Of a stretch of 64,000 bases of DNA, positions 20,111 through 32,760 are shown piece after piece. Origin of the DNA: Fasciola hepatica. Its lineage: Eukaryota > Platyhelminthes > Trematoda > Plagiorchiida > Fasciolidae. The notes beneath the pieces are model-generated. The model had not been told where the DNA came from and did no database searches. It saw only the letters and a program-made list of their open reading frames with translations. How positions within the stretch are numbered: position 1 is the first letter of the stretch; every line of letters starts with the position of its first letter. Position numbers and translations under genes: made by a program. The stretch is taken from assembly GCA_948099385.1 (NCBI GenBank), contig CANUEZ040000193.1:7204501-7268500 (forward strand), in the 5' to 3' direction.

Positions 20111-21675
20111 ACGCGACACCATCACGTGATCCAACGAAGTATATGAAGCAATAAATTTTATTCAATCAACTTGATTACTCATTCCGCTGTCGCAACAAAT
20201 CTCGCATGAAGCAGGTTATGTATGCTCACGCAGCGCAAGTGGAGATCAGCTATTAAACTGCTGTCGTTATATTCACCGATATTCGAAATTGTCTATCAGT
20301 TTGACGCGAGCATCGTAATTGATGGGTGATAGATGTAAAGGTGATGTGATTGTGGTGATGTTTCATGCAACAGACGCGTCCAGAAAGCTGCCCAACTAGA
20401 GAAGACAGGTAAATTACAAAACAATTCTACTACGTTTATGGAATGCGAGTAATGATCGTCAAACGTTTTTCGCAATTTATAGTTTGATAAGGTGAGCTTT
20501 TATTGAGAGATATGCACGTGTTCATTATATATGTGAAATTGAACTTGAAGTAATGGTTACCAGAGTCGTACTGACCTGTTTGTTTTGGTTCATGGTTATA
20601 TTTTAACAATATTTTTCTGCAACTAATGAATATTCATCTGATTTGGCAAATACAGTTGAGTGAGGACACTCGATTAGGATATCAGCACACTCGGCATCCA
20701 AACAACTAGTTGTCAGTGTTTCACCTGTAATAGAATATTAAACGTTTTTACAGATTTTGCACACTGGATGATAGAAAAGCAGAAAAATAGTCCATAATCT
20801 CGACAACTGCAATTGACTACATCGTGTCCATACAGTATAGGTGTTATCAGTGTTACGACAGATATTGTGTTGATAACTATGAGTAACGTGGTGGTAATGA
20901 TGACGTCACATTATTTTGTGTGTTGCTTCTGAGCACATAATGTGGTATTGTTTCGTGCGGATCGAGACTCAATCGGCGGTTGCCGAGATCTAGCGGTTGG
21001 CGTTTCTTGTTACTCTTACTTTGACCGTTTATATGGGAAGAGAGGCTCCATGATTATAGATCGTATGATCCGACTCCATGGAAGAGATGGTAACTGTCGC
21101 TTGTCCGCTCTTCACTTGTATTTTGTTAAACCGACTTGGGTGATAAGCCTTGATGTGCCAAGGCGGTCTTCCTGTTGTTCGACATACCTCACCTGCCCCA
21201 CACTGAGAGCTGAAATCGTACGGATATTCTGCGTCGATTAGGCAATTTGAGAAATAGTCGAGAAGTGAACAAAACATTGATTCCGGCAGCGTAGTTCATC
21301 GTTATGACTTCGGATATGGCTAACACGCGATTGAGAAGGACTGTTTACCACATCTCCTTTATTGCCACCTCTAAATTGAACTCATGGGTAGACAGATTGC
21401 TTTTCGACTGCTTGATGACAAGGTGTGCTATCGTATTGCTTCGTACCATTATTGATGAAGCACTCGGAGTGTATATTAGGAATGAGAAATGATTTCACCC
21501 TTCTACGTTTTCTTTATAGGACATATCTTAATAACATTAGTGGTCAATCACTATAGAAGTTGCTTATTCTGTCTAAATAATAAGAATCTGTGGTGGCGTG
21601 TGCATGGACTCGATAAAATTTCCTCATGAATAAGTGAACGTCCTAGTGCGCCATCGGATTGATGTGATTGTGATG

Positions 21676-24600
21676 CGTCCGAGAAAAGCAAACAATATGT
21701 GGATTCTATTTCCAACGTGATTTTATACATTCACAGGCCTAATTGAATTCACGTATTAGGTGGAATGAATACATCCAGTTACCAAATCCTAAATCGTATT
21801 CATGCTCAACCTTAAATGTATTGGGAAGGGATAGGTTTGATTTCAGTTTTCGTCATGAGCACCTTGTTACATCATGTGATAGAAACGTGATGAAATGAAA
21901 GTATCCAATCTAGCCCATTGGAAGTCATAATACTTAGGCTGCATGTTTTCATTAAACACACACATGCGTCAAACAATAGGGTCTACTCACTCAATGTTTT
22001 TTCTCTACCAGTGAAGGTCTTTCGAAGAATCTATCAAAAATATAAGGACGTTAGATAGAAGAATGAAGAAACCCAGCAGATTGATGGGAGATAAACCGAG
22101 GAACCCTTCTGCTTATGTATTAACAGCATCCAGTTTCAATTTCACGGAGCCTGATCGCATTATATAAAAGACGTTTAAATGCTATCCTTCTTAGAACCTA
22201 AATTAGGAGATATTTGTATTGCCTAATGAAAATGGCGCGACAACCCGATTATCTCTTTCCGCCACTCATGAGATGGAGAACACGGTTATTAGGGAAGAAA
22301 ATAATTAGCGTGCATTGCGAGATCGTGATTGTAGCGTAAACGTGCGACGGTCAACTGAAATTCGTGCTTGATAGCGAGCCAGTTTTGTGATATGCCGATT
22401 TTGCAAGCATAATATAGGCCTCAAGGAAACTCATGACTTTTGAACTTGTGGTGATCCTGTCGAATTAGGCGCCCGTTGCTCAAATGGTTTGAGTGGGTTA
22501 TTATGTTTCCGGATAAGATTCCATGTCTTGATATCATTTGTTTCTCTGTCAGGATGTTGTTATCCAATGTAGTGTCCCGTTTGTAAGATTGTATTTCTGA
22601 AGGTATGTCTTTCATTTTTTATGTGTGCACATCTTCTTCATGTTTACACGGCCTGATTCATTATCTGGTTGGGGGGGACACCGTTTGTTCTATTCTACCT
22701 AATCCCTCTGTTACTCACGAAGAAGAACTAGTCAATAGCCTACCCACTTTAGATGTTGTAATATTCATATGTTCGGTAAAATGTTGCCACGCACTATATG
22801 TTTCAAAGTATTTTAGGAAGGTCGCTTTCTACAATTCTCCAGTTTCGCACCGAAGACCTACAATCATGGTTTGGTTCGAATCCCCTTCGACGGAGCTTGG
22901 GAAATCTGCATCAAAGATTAAGTGCAAAATGAATAGGAGTTTATAGAAAGAACGTTGCTGGCCAATTGATATCCCGATAGGTTTATCGAGCAACATCGAA
23001 AACCGAGGCAAGCAAGCGGAAATATTGTAACAGAGATCAGCCTCGTTTATTTGCTTAACATTCGATTGTTCATACGAATTCTCGCTATCAAGCACGGTAG
23101 TAATTTGAGAGTTGCACGTGCATGCTACACGCACGCTCTGGTAATACATCCTGATCACTTCCTCCCTATGAATCGTGTTCTCCATCTCATGGGTCGTGGG
23201 AAACAATACTCTGGTTGTCATGTCGGCTTTATGCGAGGCATCACAGTGACGGACAGGCGGTCCGTGCATGGTCGAAAAGACTAACGAGCACATGCAACTA
23301 AAAAGTCACATCTACGGATTCTTTTATTGTTCCAACTTTATTTGCATCAGGTCACAAAGCTGACTCTACGTAATCCGCTAAAATTGTGTTGCGCAATCCC
23401 AATTTGGAGCTGTGAGCATTGACCGAAGCGAAGTCCATCAGAATGCATTTGTGAATGATTTGTGCACAACAAATGGTTGACACGAATGTTTGTTTGTTAT
23501 GGCACCAACCGAAAGGACCACCTTTCGAACTCCCTGTTGTGGCTTTCAATCAAACCCGAGTAATTATATGATTTCTCTCGCTGTGTGGTATATAAACTGA
23601 AATGTTTGAGGTAGGCGGTGGACGGGAGCAAACGAAATAATTGCATCACGTTAGTTATATTTTTCTCCAGTTCCCATGTACTTCTCAAGAAACAGAATTA
23701 TTCTATATCCCCACCGTCAATATATGATGCGGTTCCCACACTAGATCTGGCGAAAATACCCATCATTAGCCGAAAACATTTCAGTATAGATTATTTTTTG
23801 TGCCATATGCTGCATGCTGCAGTTCCATCAGTAATCGGAATCACGTCTCCCCTTACAAGTCCGATTCATCGTTCAGCCCTTTATGTAGAGAGATATTCAC
23901 GACTCCAACTTATCCTAAAAATCGCATCTAGATGTTCTGCTTGACGTCAATTTTGGTTCAAGTTTCTACTGGCTTGGTCTTCCCTGCACAAAGAGATGTG
24001 TTGAGGGAAGCAATTATAAATCATTTAGTCAAAGTGCGTGTGGGTGCCCTGGGTCTCCACACACGGAGACTTAACATCGATTTTTGATGATACGTCCAAA
24101 CTCCAACATGCATGTCGATGATTCCTCGCAGTTTAGAGGTTGATGTGAACTGAATGCCGACAATATCAGTCTAACATTCACATAGCTTGCACCTGATGGC
24201 CTAATGTGTCAATCAATTTCATAGCGTAACGTACCCTGTTGAATAATTTCAAAATTATCACAGCAAATGACGCAGTTTTCTATACACATTCTGCTTCCTC
24301 AGCGTTAGACCCACCATCACTTTACATCAACTAAGTTATAATGCATCTGGTTATAAACCGTATCATTGCCAATCAGGTAATCATGCAAGAGTGTCATTTT
24401 TTTGAGCTATGGATTGGGCATATTAGGCACTCACTGAGGACGCGTCTAACGGTTGGCATGGATTTCGAAATTCAGAAGTCTTTCCTGGTGCATATACTTG
24501 TGGAAATATAGATGTCATTCATCCTTTTCAATCATGACAGCGAATAAAATGATTGTATTTTGAGAGTAGTTTCAAATTCCAGTCCAAACATATCTTGAGA

Positions 24601-24955
24601 AACAACAAACGATGGTCTACTACTGGGTGATTAAAAGGGAAGCGCATTTCTCTCAATACGTCACGGTAGACCATCGATACACTAATTCCTTTCTCTTCTC
24701 CACTTACACGCAACTATCTCCTACTAGACGACGAGGCGGCTTCATGAATATATCACGTATCAAAGCTGATCGATCGGAAGCAGTGTAGAGTCTAAATACG
24801 ATATTGATGGAACGCACTCTACCGGCTGGTCATTGATGGACCGCTATTGAGCTGATGGCCATCAGTAGGATTATTCACCTTCAGTTTTCGTGGTATTTGA
24901 TTCTAACCCGATAGATTTTAAGAATAAATTGCTTCCATGGAATACTAGTTAAAGC
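21676..24955. other. Unassigned sequence
   Basis: The longest open frame is 154 codons on the minus strand (22829-23293, with MHGPPVRHCDASHK and LLDKPIGISIGQQ stretches). A weakly similar MRGPPV stretch occurs near 33980, which suggests a dispersed repeat rather than a host gene. GAGATGGAGAACACG at 22271 recurs inverted near 23180. Box-B-like GGTTCGAATCC lies at 22873-22883, but no tRNA fold was found. Otherwise nothing supportable. Confidence 0.4.
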
Positions 24956-24959
24956 GTAG

Positions 24960-26640
24960 GAGGTAGCGTCTGTGTGGTGGTAGACTGTCGTGTCCCTTAG
25001 GGCAACTTCCATTTCATTGGTCTCCATCAGTTACCCATCTGTCACCTGTGTCCCCAAAACTCTGAAGCACGCATGAGCAGCCACACCTCGGCGAACCGCT
25101 CAACAGGACACAAATAAAAATTAGGGTAACTAAGGCCTACATTCCTAGGAAGGAGACGATGTTCGGTATGCCAGGACAGGTACTCGCTAATAGGCGGACG
25201 AGATCTACCAACCCATCGGCTTCAAAGGAAAGCTATCCAACCTACTCCACCTGGTATTCCGGAATGAGCAAATTAGCCGAACAACAGGCCACCGACTCAT
25301 GTGGAACAGCTCTGCTGCACTCTGGGTTGCGTTGGGATGTGCAAAGGTTGAAAGCAGATCGTCTGGATAAAGGCTGGATCAGACATCGTTAATCTAATTT
25401 CCACTGCTGACTGGGCAATCGAGTAATACAACGTCTCTGAACAGTGCCGGAGACACCGCCACGCACCAGTTTCCCGAGAACCTCTATGAATAATTTGGAA
25501 AACATGCGATCCGATCATGCCAAGGCTTGTCCGGCAGGTGACGCTCCTCGTGCTCTAATGGTCGAGGTGTTAAGACAACAAACTGGAATACTGAACCGTC
25601 GGAAACAGGCTTGTACAACTTGTTGGAATGTATGGAATCTACTGTAGGTTGGCAGCCTCACAATGAGGACGCTGTAGAACTAAAGCAAAAACATCTACAT
25701 GGCTTGTTTCTCAGAAGTCCGCATACTTAACTATGGCACTCGGTGCATAAATATTGCAGGACAGGAGTCAGCTTGCTATCTTTATCATAGCGACAAGGCA
25801 GACCAATCTGAGAGCCACGATGTCACATTCGATACTAGCAGTAAATCCAACAGTACAGTGATCGCTTGGGAGCCGATCTCCCTAAGACTTCCTTTTGCAC
25901 GTCTCGGGGGCTTCCCGGAACCTCGACAGTGATTGCGATGATGAATTGGACGCCAATATCTAAGAGAAATCCAATTAGATCGAGAAATGTGATATTCTGG
26001 ACATCGCTTGGAAGTGGATTGCTCTCACAAGTCCTTCGGATGAGTCAACGCGAGACGTCCTAGGTCAAGACGGTTACCAGACTGGATCTCTGGGAAGCCA
26101 TTTCAGCTCTCAGCCAAAGCAAACGAAGCCCAGATATCAGGAAGTGGCGAGAACTACATAATGACACGGGGAGGTTCGCTCTCCGTTAAGCTTGATTGAA
26201 AGCGGTAATGGATCAAACATTCTGAAACTGTGGAGATTGCAGTAGGGATTAGGGACTCCAACAAGCTATTCCGCCATATTCGCAACTCATCGGATAGGCG
26301 CTACAAGGGAGAATCATTCCTGTGCAGCGCAGCCGGCCATCTTATATCTGCGCACAAAAGAAAAATAGAGCGATGAGTAGAGCAGGTCGATTGGTGGCTC
26401 AGCCGATCAACATACCACATGATGGACCCACAAACTCCCAGTGCTCGCAGATTTCACAATCATCAGTCAGCTAAATAACGAGAAAGCCGCTTGTGGGCAG
26501 CATTTACACTATCGCCCTGCTCGGTACAGGATCTGACCTATTTGGAACTTGTGTGCGCACCTCTCAAAACTCAGGGTCTGTTTGCCGGTTATTCGTGATC
26601 GTTGAGTGGGCCTTTGTGACTATGGGATATATACCTCTTC
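24960..26640 (+). pseudogene. Non-LTR retrotransposon remnant (5' region and EN-RT linker)
   Basis: The GC content is higher than that of the neighbours. From about 26240 one plus-strand frame gives DSNKLFRHIRNSSDRR, then SAAGHLISAHKRKIER, a stop and a W-rich EQVDWW. This follows the linker between endonuclease and RT in several animal non-LTR elements (..LF..IR...GR...V.E.I.D..G..I.....RL.RW.EHF). A PKQTKPRYQEVA stretch near 26120 fits the end of the endonuclease. The upstream part (25159-26060) is open in pieces in several frames but carries no certain motif. No RT palm follows; sequence after 26640 is AT-rich again. Clade uncertain. Confidence 0.5.
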
Positions 26641-29600
26641 CACCGCAATCAAGCGCAAGTATGAACTAAAGACCAAATCTCATAACCAAAAATCTACAAG
26701 GTCGTAAGACCGTTCTCTGTTTTATCAGACAGACTATAAAACGCGATTTTTCTTGTCTCATAATAGAATATGTCAAAACCTGGCTGCTGCAGCCATTTTC
26801 AGTAGCTAACGTTGAAGTGCAAACCTCGATGATGTCAAAAGTCAGTTCTTCGTGGAAAGTAGTCGGTATATTGAAATAGTGTGCAACAAAGAAATCTCAA
26901 TATTGGTAACTATTCGGTTGCTGTGAACTCACTTGCACCAGTCACATTTTTTGATTTACAGTTGCCAATCAAAAGTCAATCTCTGACCAATCAAAAACAT
27001 CCAATAGACAAGAGTGTACTAGTTTCTACGGAATACACTGTACATATTCAAAACAAACATTCCGCACACACGATTCCGCGAATCGCGAAACATGAACAGC
27101 TGGTGGATATGGTAATATTTCAGACGAAATTAATTTGGTACCGCATGAAATGCAACACTAATCGAACCTGGTTTAGAAGCTTATGGTCCGATAGTCAATG
27201 TCCAAATTTTAGTTTGTTTTTTCCCGTTTGTTTCATTATCACCACTACTGGCTTTCTTCTCAGTAGTATTTTCCCCCTATTCATCTCACTGTGGCAAACA
27301 TCAATTGTGCTCCTTTTCGACTGATAGTTGAGTTGCTAGCCTAATGGAATCCTCGATGCAATACAAAGAAATACAGGTTTGTTCTGTTCAGATAACCATT
27401 ACCATGCATTGTAGGTGGTGGCTTTGTTTGTTATCTCGTAGCGGCAATCTCACAAGGAAATAATAGAGGAGAAGAGAGTATGTAAAGAGTACGAGGAGAA
27501 CCACATTATTGGAAATAGGTCGACGGAGAAAGTTTGCAGATGCAATAGCCCCACTAATCGCGGCATCCAGCCATAACTATCAAAGCATCTAACCATTGAG
27601 TGGCAGGGTCGCTTGAACCTCGCCTAGAAAGTCTGACACGCCCTACAAGAACAAGTCAACTAGTAAGACTTCCCACAGAGTAGTAGTATGCAAGGATCAG
27701 TGTCTCCCTTGGGATTCGCTCGTGTTTGATCTTCAAAATACAAAAATAGAGGGAACTCCATGAGTACAATGACTCAATGAGTGCAACAACAGGACCCTAC
27801 AATTGCATCATTCGAACTCCAGTGTGACTGCTAGCAGCCTGCTCACTATACTGCTCCCCCTGTAACGTAAAAAAGCAATGTGCCAGTGTTATTTACTCAT
27901 CCACCACACACGAATTGAGAGTATTTGATTCTCATTGTGACGGTCATTTTACAAGACCACTATCGATCATATTGTATCGAAATCACACAGTCAAAATACC
28001 TCCCATTCCACTTGGTCCCACTAGCCAGTGATTTAAACTAAATACCAATTTGAAATGCAGTTCACCTCAGTTTGTACTATTTCTATGGGCCCAGATAGTC
28101 ACACCTAGTTTGTGACCTATATCAAAATTATTGTTGCTCATTTTCAACTTACTCGTATGAAGTAGAGTAAGCCAGTGTCCACCATATTTCATTACTCGTG
28201 CTAATGTTCTAGGTTATTTATCTGAACCCTACGGTTATCTACTTGTTTACCCTTTGAAACCGAAATGGGCCTACTGCAGCTTCCGGACACTCACAGTGGA
28301 GCGTTTAGTGTACCATAGTTGCAGGAAATGTGTGCATTCTAAAATACATCTCGTGTCATGTTGAAAAAAACAACTAGATGAATTTTGATCACTGTCTACT
28401 TGTTATCCAGATAAATGGAAAAAGCTATATCTAATATTAGATAAAGTAGCTTCAGTCAACTGAACTTATTCCTCGACTTTGACTTCTAAGGATTACCGAA
28501 GAAGATCAGTTTATGAGCTGGCAGCACAATCTTCAACGGGTGAAACTGGTCAATGAGAAATAAACTCCAGGGAACGATTAATGAGACAATAGTCTCCATC
28601 ATTCGAACAAATGCATCCAGCTTACTAAATTGTTGTGGGCCAGTAATCTACAGTGCCAACAGGATTCAAACTCACCATTCACCATAGGAGGATTTGGAAT
28701 CCACCGTGATGATTATTTGACCAGCGCCGGCCAGTTTAATGTCAAGTCAATAACGAATATGATGAACACAGTCGTTTTCTCTCTAACTACTGACTTTCTG
28801 AAATGCCCAAACAAAATCTCCAGAAACGTTTATCACAGATTCTCTGAAAAGCCAACAACTTTTTCCTGATTTATATGAGCTACATAGTGATAAACGTTTA
28901 TCCCCATGAGCTCCTCCAACTAAAAAACTCCAATGATCTGGATGATTGAAAATTCTTCAAATTTACTGTGCGTGTGGAAGAACTTTTCTATAGAAATCTT
29001 GACAATTATGTACGATGTGACCTCCCCAGCGTCACTCATCCCATACCGATGCGTTAAGCTTGTTTTCATAAGAGATTACCACCAAATTGTTACATACGCT
29101 TTTGTAGGCGTATTTACCGGGGTTCTCTCATACCGTATTTGAACACTACAATTTAAGGGTCCTGTGTTAACTACATTATGCGTAATTTCGAGTGTATTCG
29201 CAGATTTCCCTTTATACATTTTTCAGAAACAATCGTCGTGAGTCATGAATGTCTGGACAAGACCTTCATGTTTCCCTCCGTTTATCAATTTCAAATGTTA
29301 TAAGACTATCTTTCATATTATCCATTGTGACCCGAATAGATGACCTACAAGGTTATTTCTTGAAATGATTCATCATTCACTATCAACATCCAGCTCACCA
29401 ATAAAACCCTACCATGGATGCACAACTGTTACATCCATGTTGGAAATCATTAGTAATGCCGATCCACTGAGTTCACACCAGGAGTGGAAACAACATCTAA
29501 GCTACCCATGCTAACTCCCTCAAGGATTTGGTTCATATCATCACTTATTGAAAAAACGACCCTTTTGTATGCGTCTTCGGAGATTCGTAAGCTTAGACTG

Positions 29601-30557
29601 TTGTTCCTGCATGCTTCATTTTAAATCCATGAAATTGTTCTAAATATTCTTTGCAAATGGCCGACCTTGGAATAGGACATCTATCTCATGAAAGCTCTGA
29701 AAACAGTGACAAAATTGCGAAACAGCTAGGCGTTACTCATCCTGGGCTGCTCGTAGGCAGCTCGTTCTTTGGAAAGCTCAAGAGCAGTAACAGAAAATTC
29801 ATGTTTCTCAAATACAAATGAGATCAAAAATCAGTCTGAGAAGAAAAATGTATTTAAATCATAAAGTTATAATCAAAGGTTGCTTAACTCTGCGCAATCC
29901 TGTGACTTGCATTTTTCGGACGTCGTTGGTCTGTGAGAAGTGGGCTTCTGTCCAGTTTTGCTAGAGTTCGTCAAAGGAGGAGTAAACGTCTCGTCTCGGC
30001 CAATGCTGTTATGCTATTTTCCTACAATCGTCTGCGTTGTGCTTGCCCACTCGTATTGCGGCTAAAATATCTGCATCATCACCTCATCGGGGAATTACGT
30101 CCTGGAATTCACAAACCAAAATGGCAATAAATGTAGGCGTTATTACGTGTCTTGTATGAATAAAACTTTAAAGATTCGACCAGGACGATAACAATACTAA
30201 CGCTCGATTTCGTCTATTTGCGGTTTCATTTACCGTCACTGAAATTGGAACGAGGATATATACAATGCTAATATCAAACAAATACCGTCCTTATTTGGGA
30301 TTGATTGCGCGAATATCCTGTTCATCTTCATATAGCCATTCTATATCTAACTAGTGCAACGCCACACTCTCGCCTCCCTACTGGCACATACATTGCCGAT
30401 AACAAGGTGCCTAACTCACTGCGTTTCTATGTTTGTGACTAGCTAATCTGTGGTGAAGAGGCTGACGTGGTCCGACCACAAACGCGCTTATAAGAAATGT
30501 GAACGATCAGACACGTACATCGAAGGGCCGTATGTGCATGTGCATCAATAGAGTCAG
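26641..30557. other. Unassigned sequence
   Basis: Includes a 147-codon plus-strand open frame (26881-27324) with a hydrophobic C-terminal third, and a 65-codon Arg/Leu-rich frame (29933-30130) followed by an AATAAA-like signal near 30159. Neither resembles a family I know, and neither has clear splice context. No LTR pair was found bracketing the Gypsy pol to the right. Confidence 0.35.
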
Positions 30558-32760
30558 TTGACTACGGATCAATACGAGTACGAAACAAACGAGAGTGGAT
30601 GGCACAATGAGGAAGAGGAACTATTCAGATTGGTAGAAATTCCTGAAACGCTTCCCGATATTCCTAGGCAGTCCTTTGATTTTACCTTTGAAGGCCCCGC
30701 GTACATCGGAGCAAAATGCAATAACCCAAAAGGCATCCAGTATTCCGGTGGATCAGGTTGTTATGCAGCAGTTGATCGCACAATGCTCGAATAACGAGAG
30801 TGGCATGGCGGTTGAGCCCACGAAGTTGGGAGTGGGTGGTGATGCGGAGCACCTGAAGCACTGAGTGTTGCCGTATGATCACATCGAAGGTGTTCTGAAG
30901 GTGCTTTCCCAGATAGAACAAGACGGTGTCATTGTGTGTGTGTCTCCATCCACATGGCTTTATCCGATTGTGGTGGCGATGATGAGTGATGCGCAGACAC
31001 TTCGAACTTGCGGTGATCATCGACTGTTCTTGAATTCACATTCAAAAAGACGCGCGGCAACTACGGTGGAACCGAAGAATTGCCAGAAATGCATAATTTG
31101 AAACGAGTGTTTCTCATAAATTGATCTGGCTGATGCATGTTCAGAAGTTCCGCTGCACGCGGAGTCTAAACCATTATCGACCAACAAAAATTCATGGATC
31201 ATGCTCCAATACAATTCCTTACTGTTCGGTATGCACGTGTCCGACGGGATATTTCAGGCCATAATATAAGAGGTGATCCGTGTTACCAATGGAGTGATAA
31301 TGAATCAGAATGTTGTGCTTATATTTGAATCCGCGAAGATCCAACAGTACTGCAGATTGTGACAGCTGCTGGAGAGATTCATGGAAATAAACGTATCGAA
31401 GAAACGCAAATTTGGTTTCAATAAATCAGATTTCCTAGGCTTCACTGTCAATTCAAACGGATATCGACCCGATCAAGATAGTTTTAAATCAGTGATTGTC
31501 ATCCAGTCACCGGAAAATCGGGCGAACTTATGATCAATTCTTGGATGCCCGCAGTGCTACTTTAGATTAAATCCCAACGTTTTGACACGAGTCCAACCTT
31601 TTTCTCTGGCCCAGTCATCTGATGCAGAGCAATGGAACAAGCAGTGTTGTCTTATTCGAAATATCGATGACCGACCGATACTAACCTCGTTCGCGCCGTC
31701 TGAGCGGACGACACGGACCACTGACGTGTCCCATGTGGAGAAAGGAGCAGTTCTGTAACAGGTGAATGTCGAATGATCTGCACCTAGCGTTTTCTCAGTG
31801 CTTCAGGGAGGAGTTATTCTTAGAAGTAGAAGGAAGCTTCGGTCGTTTCACTAGCGGTACGCTGATTAAAACGGTATGATCTTCACCTAACATCAAGCTA
31901 ATCATTCCTCATGCAATGCAGATAAATCCGCCTAAAAATCCACGGCTGCTGTGATCCAATGATGAGGCATTACCTGAGCTGCCCAGAGCTACGACGTCCT
32001 GCATCGAGAAGGCAAGACCGTAATGAAGGCGGATTTCTTGCCACGATACTCATGATTCGCAGTGTCAGAACAATACCATGTAATTACTGCGGCCCCTCCT
32101 TTGTCCCCGTAAAAACTGAGTGAGCAGACGAAACGATGTTATTCATCTTTGGCTTTAGCAATTAGAAACGAGTGGTAACCCGACGTGAAGCGGAAGTTGC
32201 TACAGTTCTTCCTACTGCGAGAGGAATTCAGTATTCAACCCGACGGTGTCCAGTGTCAGGGTGACCTTCTTAAAATATTTTTCATTGGTTTTGGTTGAAG
32301 TGAATTTGGGCCACTTGGGTGTGAAACAAATGAAGCCACTGGCTTGACGGATGTGCTGGTAGCCGGAATTAGGTACGACCATTGTCACCATGACAAAGAA
32401 CCTGTGGTCCGAGAGCAGAGAGTTCACGCTGACTTTTGTGGCTCATTCGTGAACAAAAATCATGCCCGAGTTCTGAGTGACTCTTAATTCGAATGGCCAG
32501 AAGTGTTCCTTACGAATTCACCAACCAACCTATTCGTAATCGAAGTTTTACGGAAGCGCCTCAGCCGAGAAGCAACTCGTCGGGTACTGGTCACCAAAAA
32601 CGGATCGTAGTTTGGTGCTTCGGATCCGAAAACGCGGCCGATCACACTGCTGAGACGACCGAGGTTCCAAATGGTGACCGTGTTGATGACAGGAATCCTT
32701 TTATCCATCCAACCGAAACGACGACCACATCGGCCGAGGAAAGCGAAAATTACTAGAAAC
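30558..32760 (+). pseudogene. Ty3/Gypsy-type pol pseudogene (RT-RNase H-integrase)
   Basis: Plus-strand frames joined by shifts give the Ty3/Gypsy order. The RT start is VLKVLSQIEQDGVI..ST near 30895, with the RTCGDHR stretch near 31000. RT motif A IDLADA lies at 31120-31137, followed by LFGMHV and GIFQ. After a gap with no YLDD box come LLERFMEINVSKK and FLGFTVNSNGYRPD (31370-31470). RNase H end-like YDVLHREGKTVMKADFLPRYS lies at about 31990-32060. A zinc-finger-like stretch is followed by integrase HADFCG (32425-32442, first catalytic Asp kept) and the VLVTKNGS block (32584-32607), where the second catalytic Asp is Lys. Multiple stops and shifts; no LTRs found. Normal role: reverse transcription and integration; this copy is dead. 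Confidence 0.8.

Larger units (their letters stand above)
7944..20350. repeat. Block copy 1 of a ~12.4-kb near-identical duplication
   Basis: This block matches 51590-64000 almost base for base. The offset is 43646 at the left edge and 43650 after a microsatellite that is 4 bases longer in copy 2. I noticed about 30 single-base differences over 12.4 kb, roughly 0.25 percent, with no other length change. The match is still running at 64000, so its true right end is unknown. The left edge falls inside a minus-strand retrotransposon that is continuous only in copy 2. The divergence is compatible with a recent duplication, or with two haplotypes assembled in tandem. Confidence 0.95.
17355..21675 (+). 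repeat. Large dispersed repeat U, copy B
   Basis: Matches copy C from 37905 (GTCAGCT.AATGTTGCCCGA anchor) and copy A from about 1890. It lacks most of the Jockey-type RT (equivalent of C 39100-39980), but keeps the RT tail at 18600-19110, a 1.3-kb Penelope-derived stretch (19420-20680) missing from C, and the distal part up to about 21675, equivalent to C 42920. The first 3 kb are duplicated again at 61005-64000 in block copy 2. Confidence 0.7.

Noticed and set aside
22873..22883. GGTTCGAATCC, a perfect tRNA box-B/T-arm word
   Set aside because: No A box at the right distance upstream and no cloverleaf could be drawn around it, so neither a tRNA gene nor a tRNA-derived SINE is supported.
22829..23293. 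154-codon minus-strand frame as a host exon
   Set aside because: Part of it has a weak partner near 33980 and splice context is poor, so a dispersed repeat is more likely.
26881..27324. 147-codon plus-strand frame with hydrophobic end
   Set aside because: No start or splice context, no motif and no paralogue; plausible by chance in AT-rich DNA of this length.
29900..30557. A 5' LTR for the Gypsy pol
   Set aside because: No matching direct repeat was found right of 32760, and no TG...CA boundary with a target duplication.
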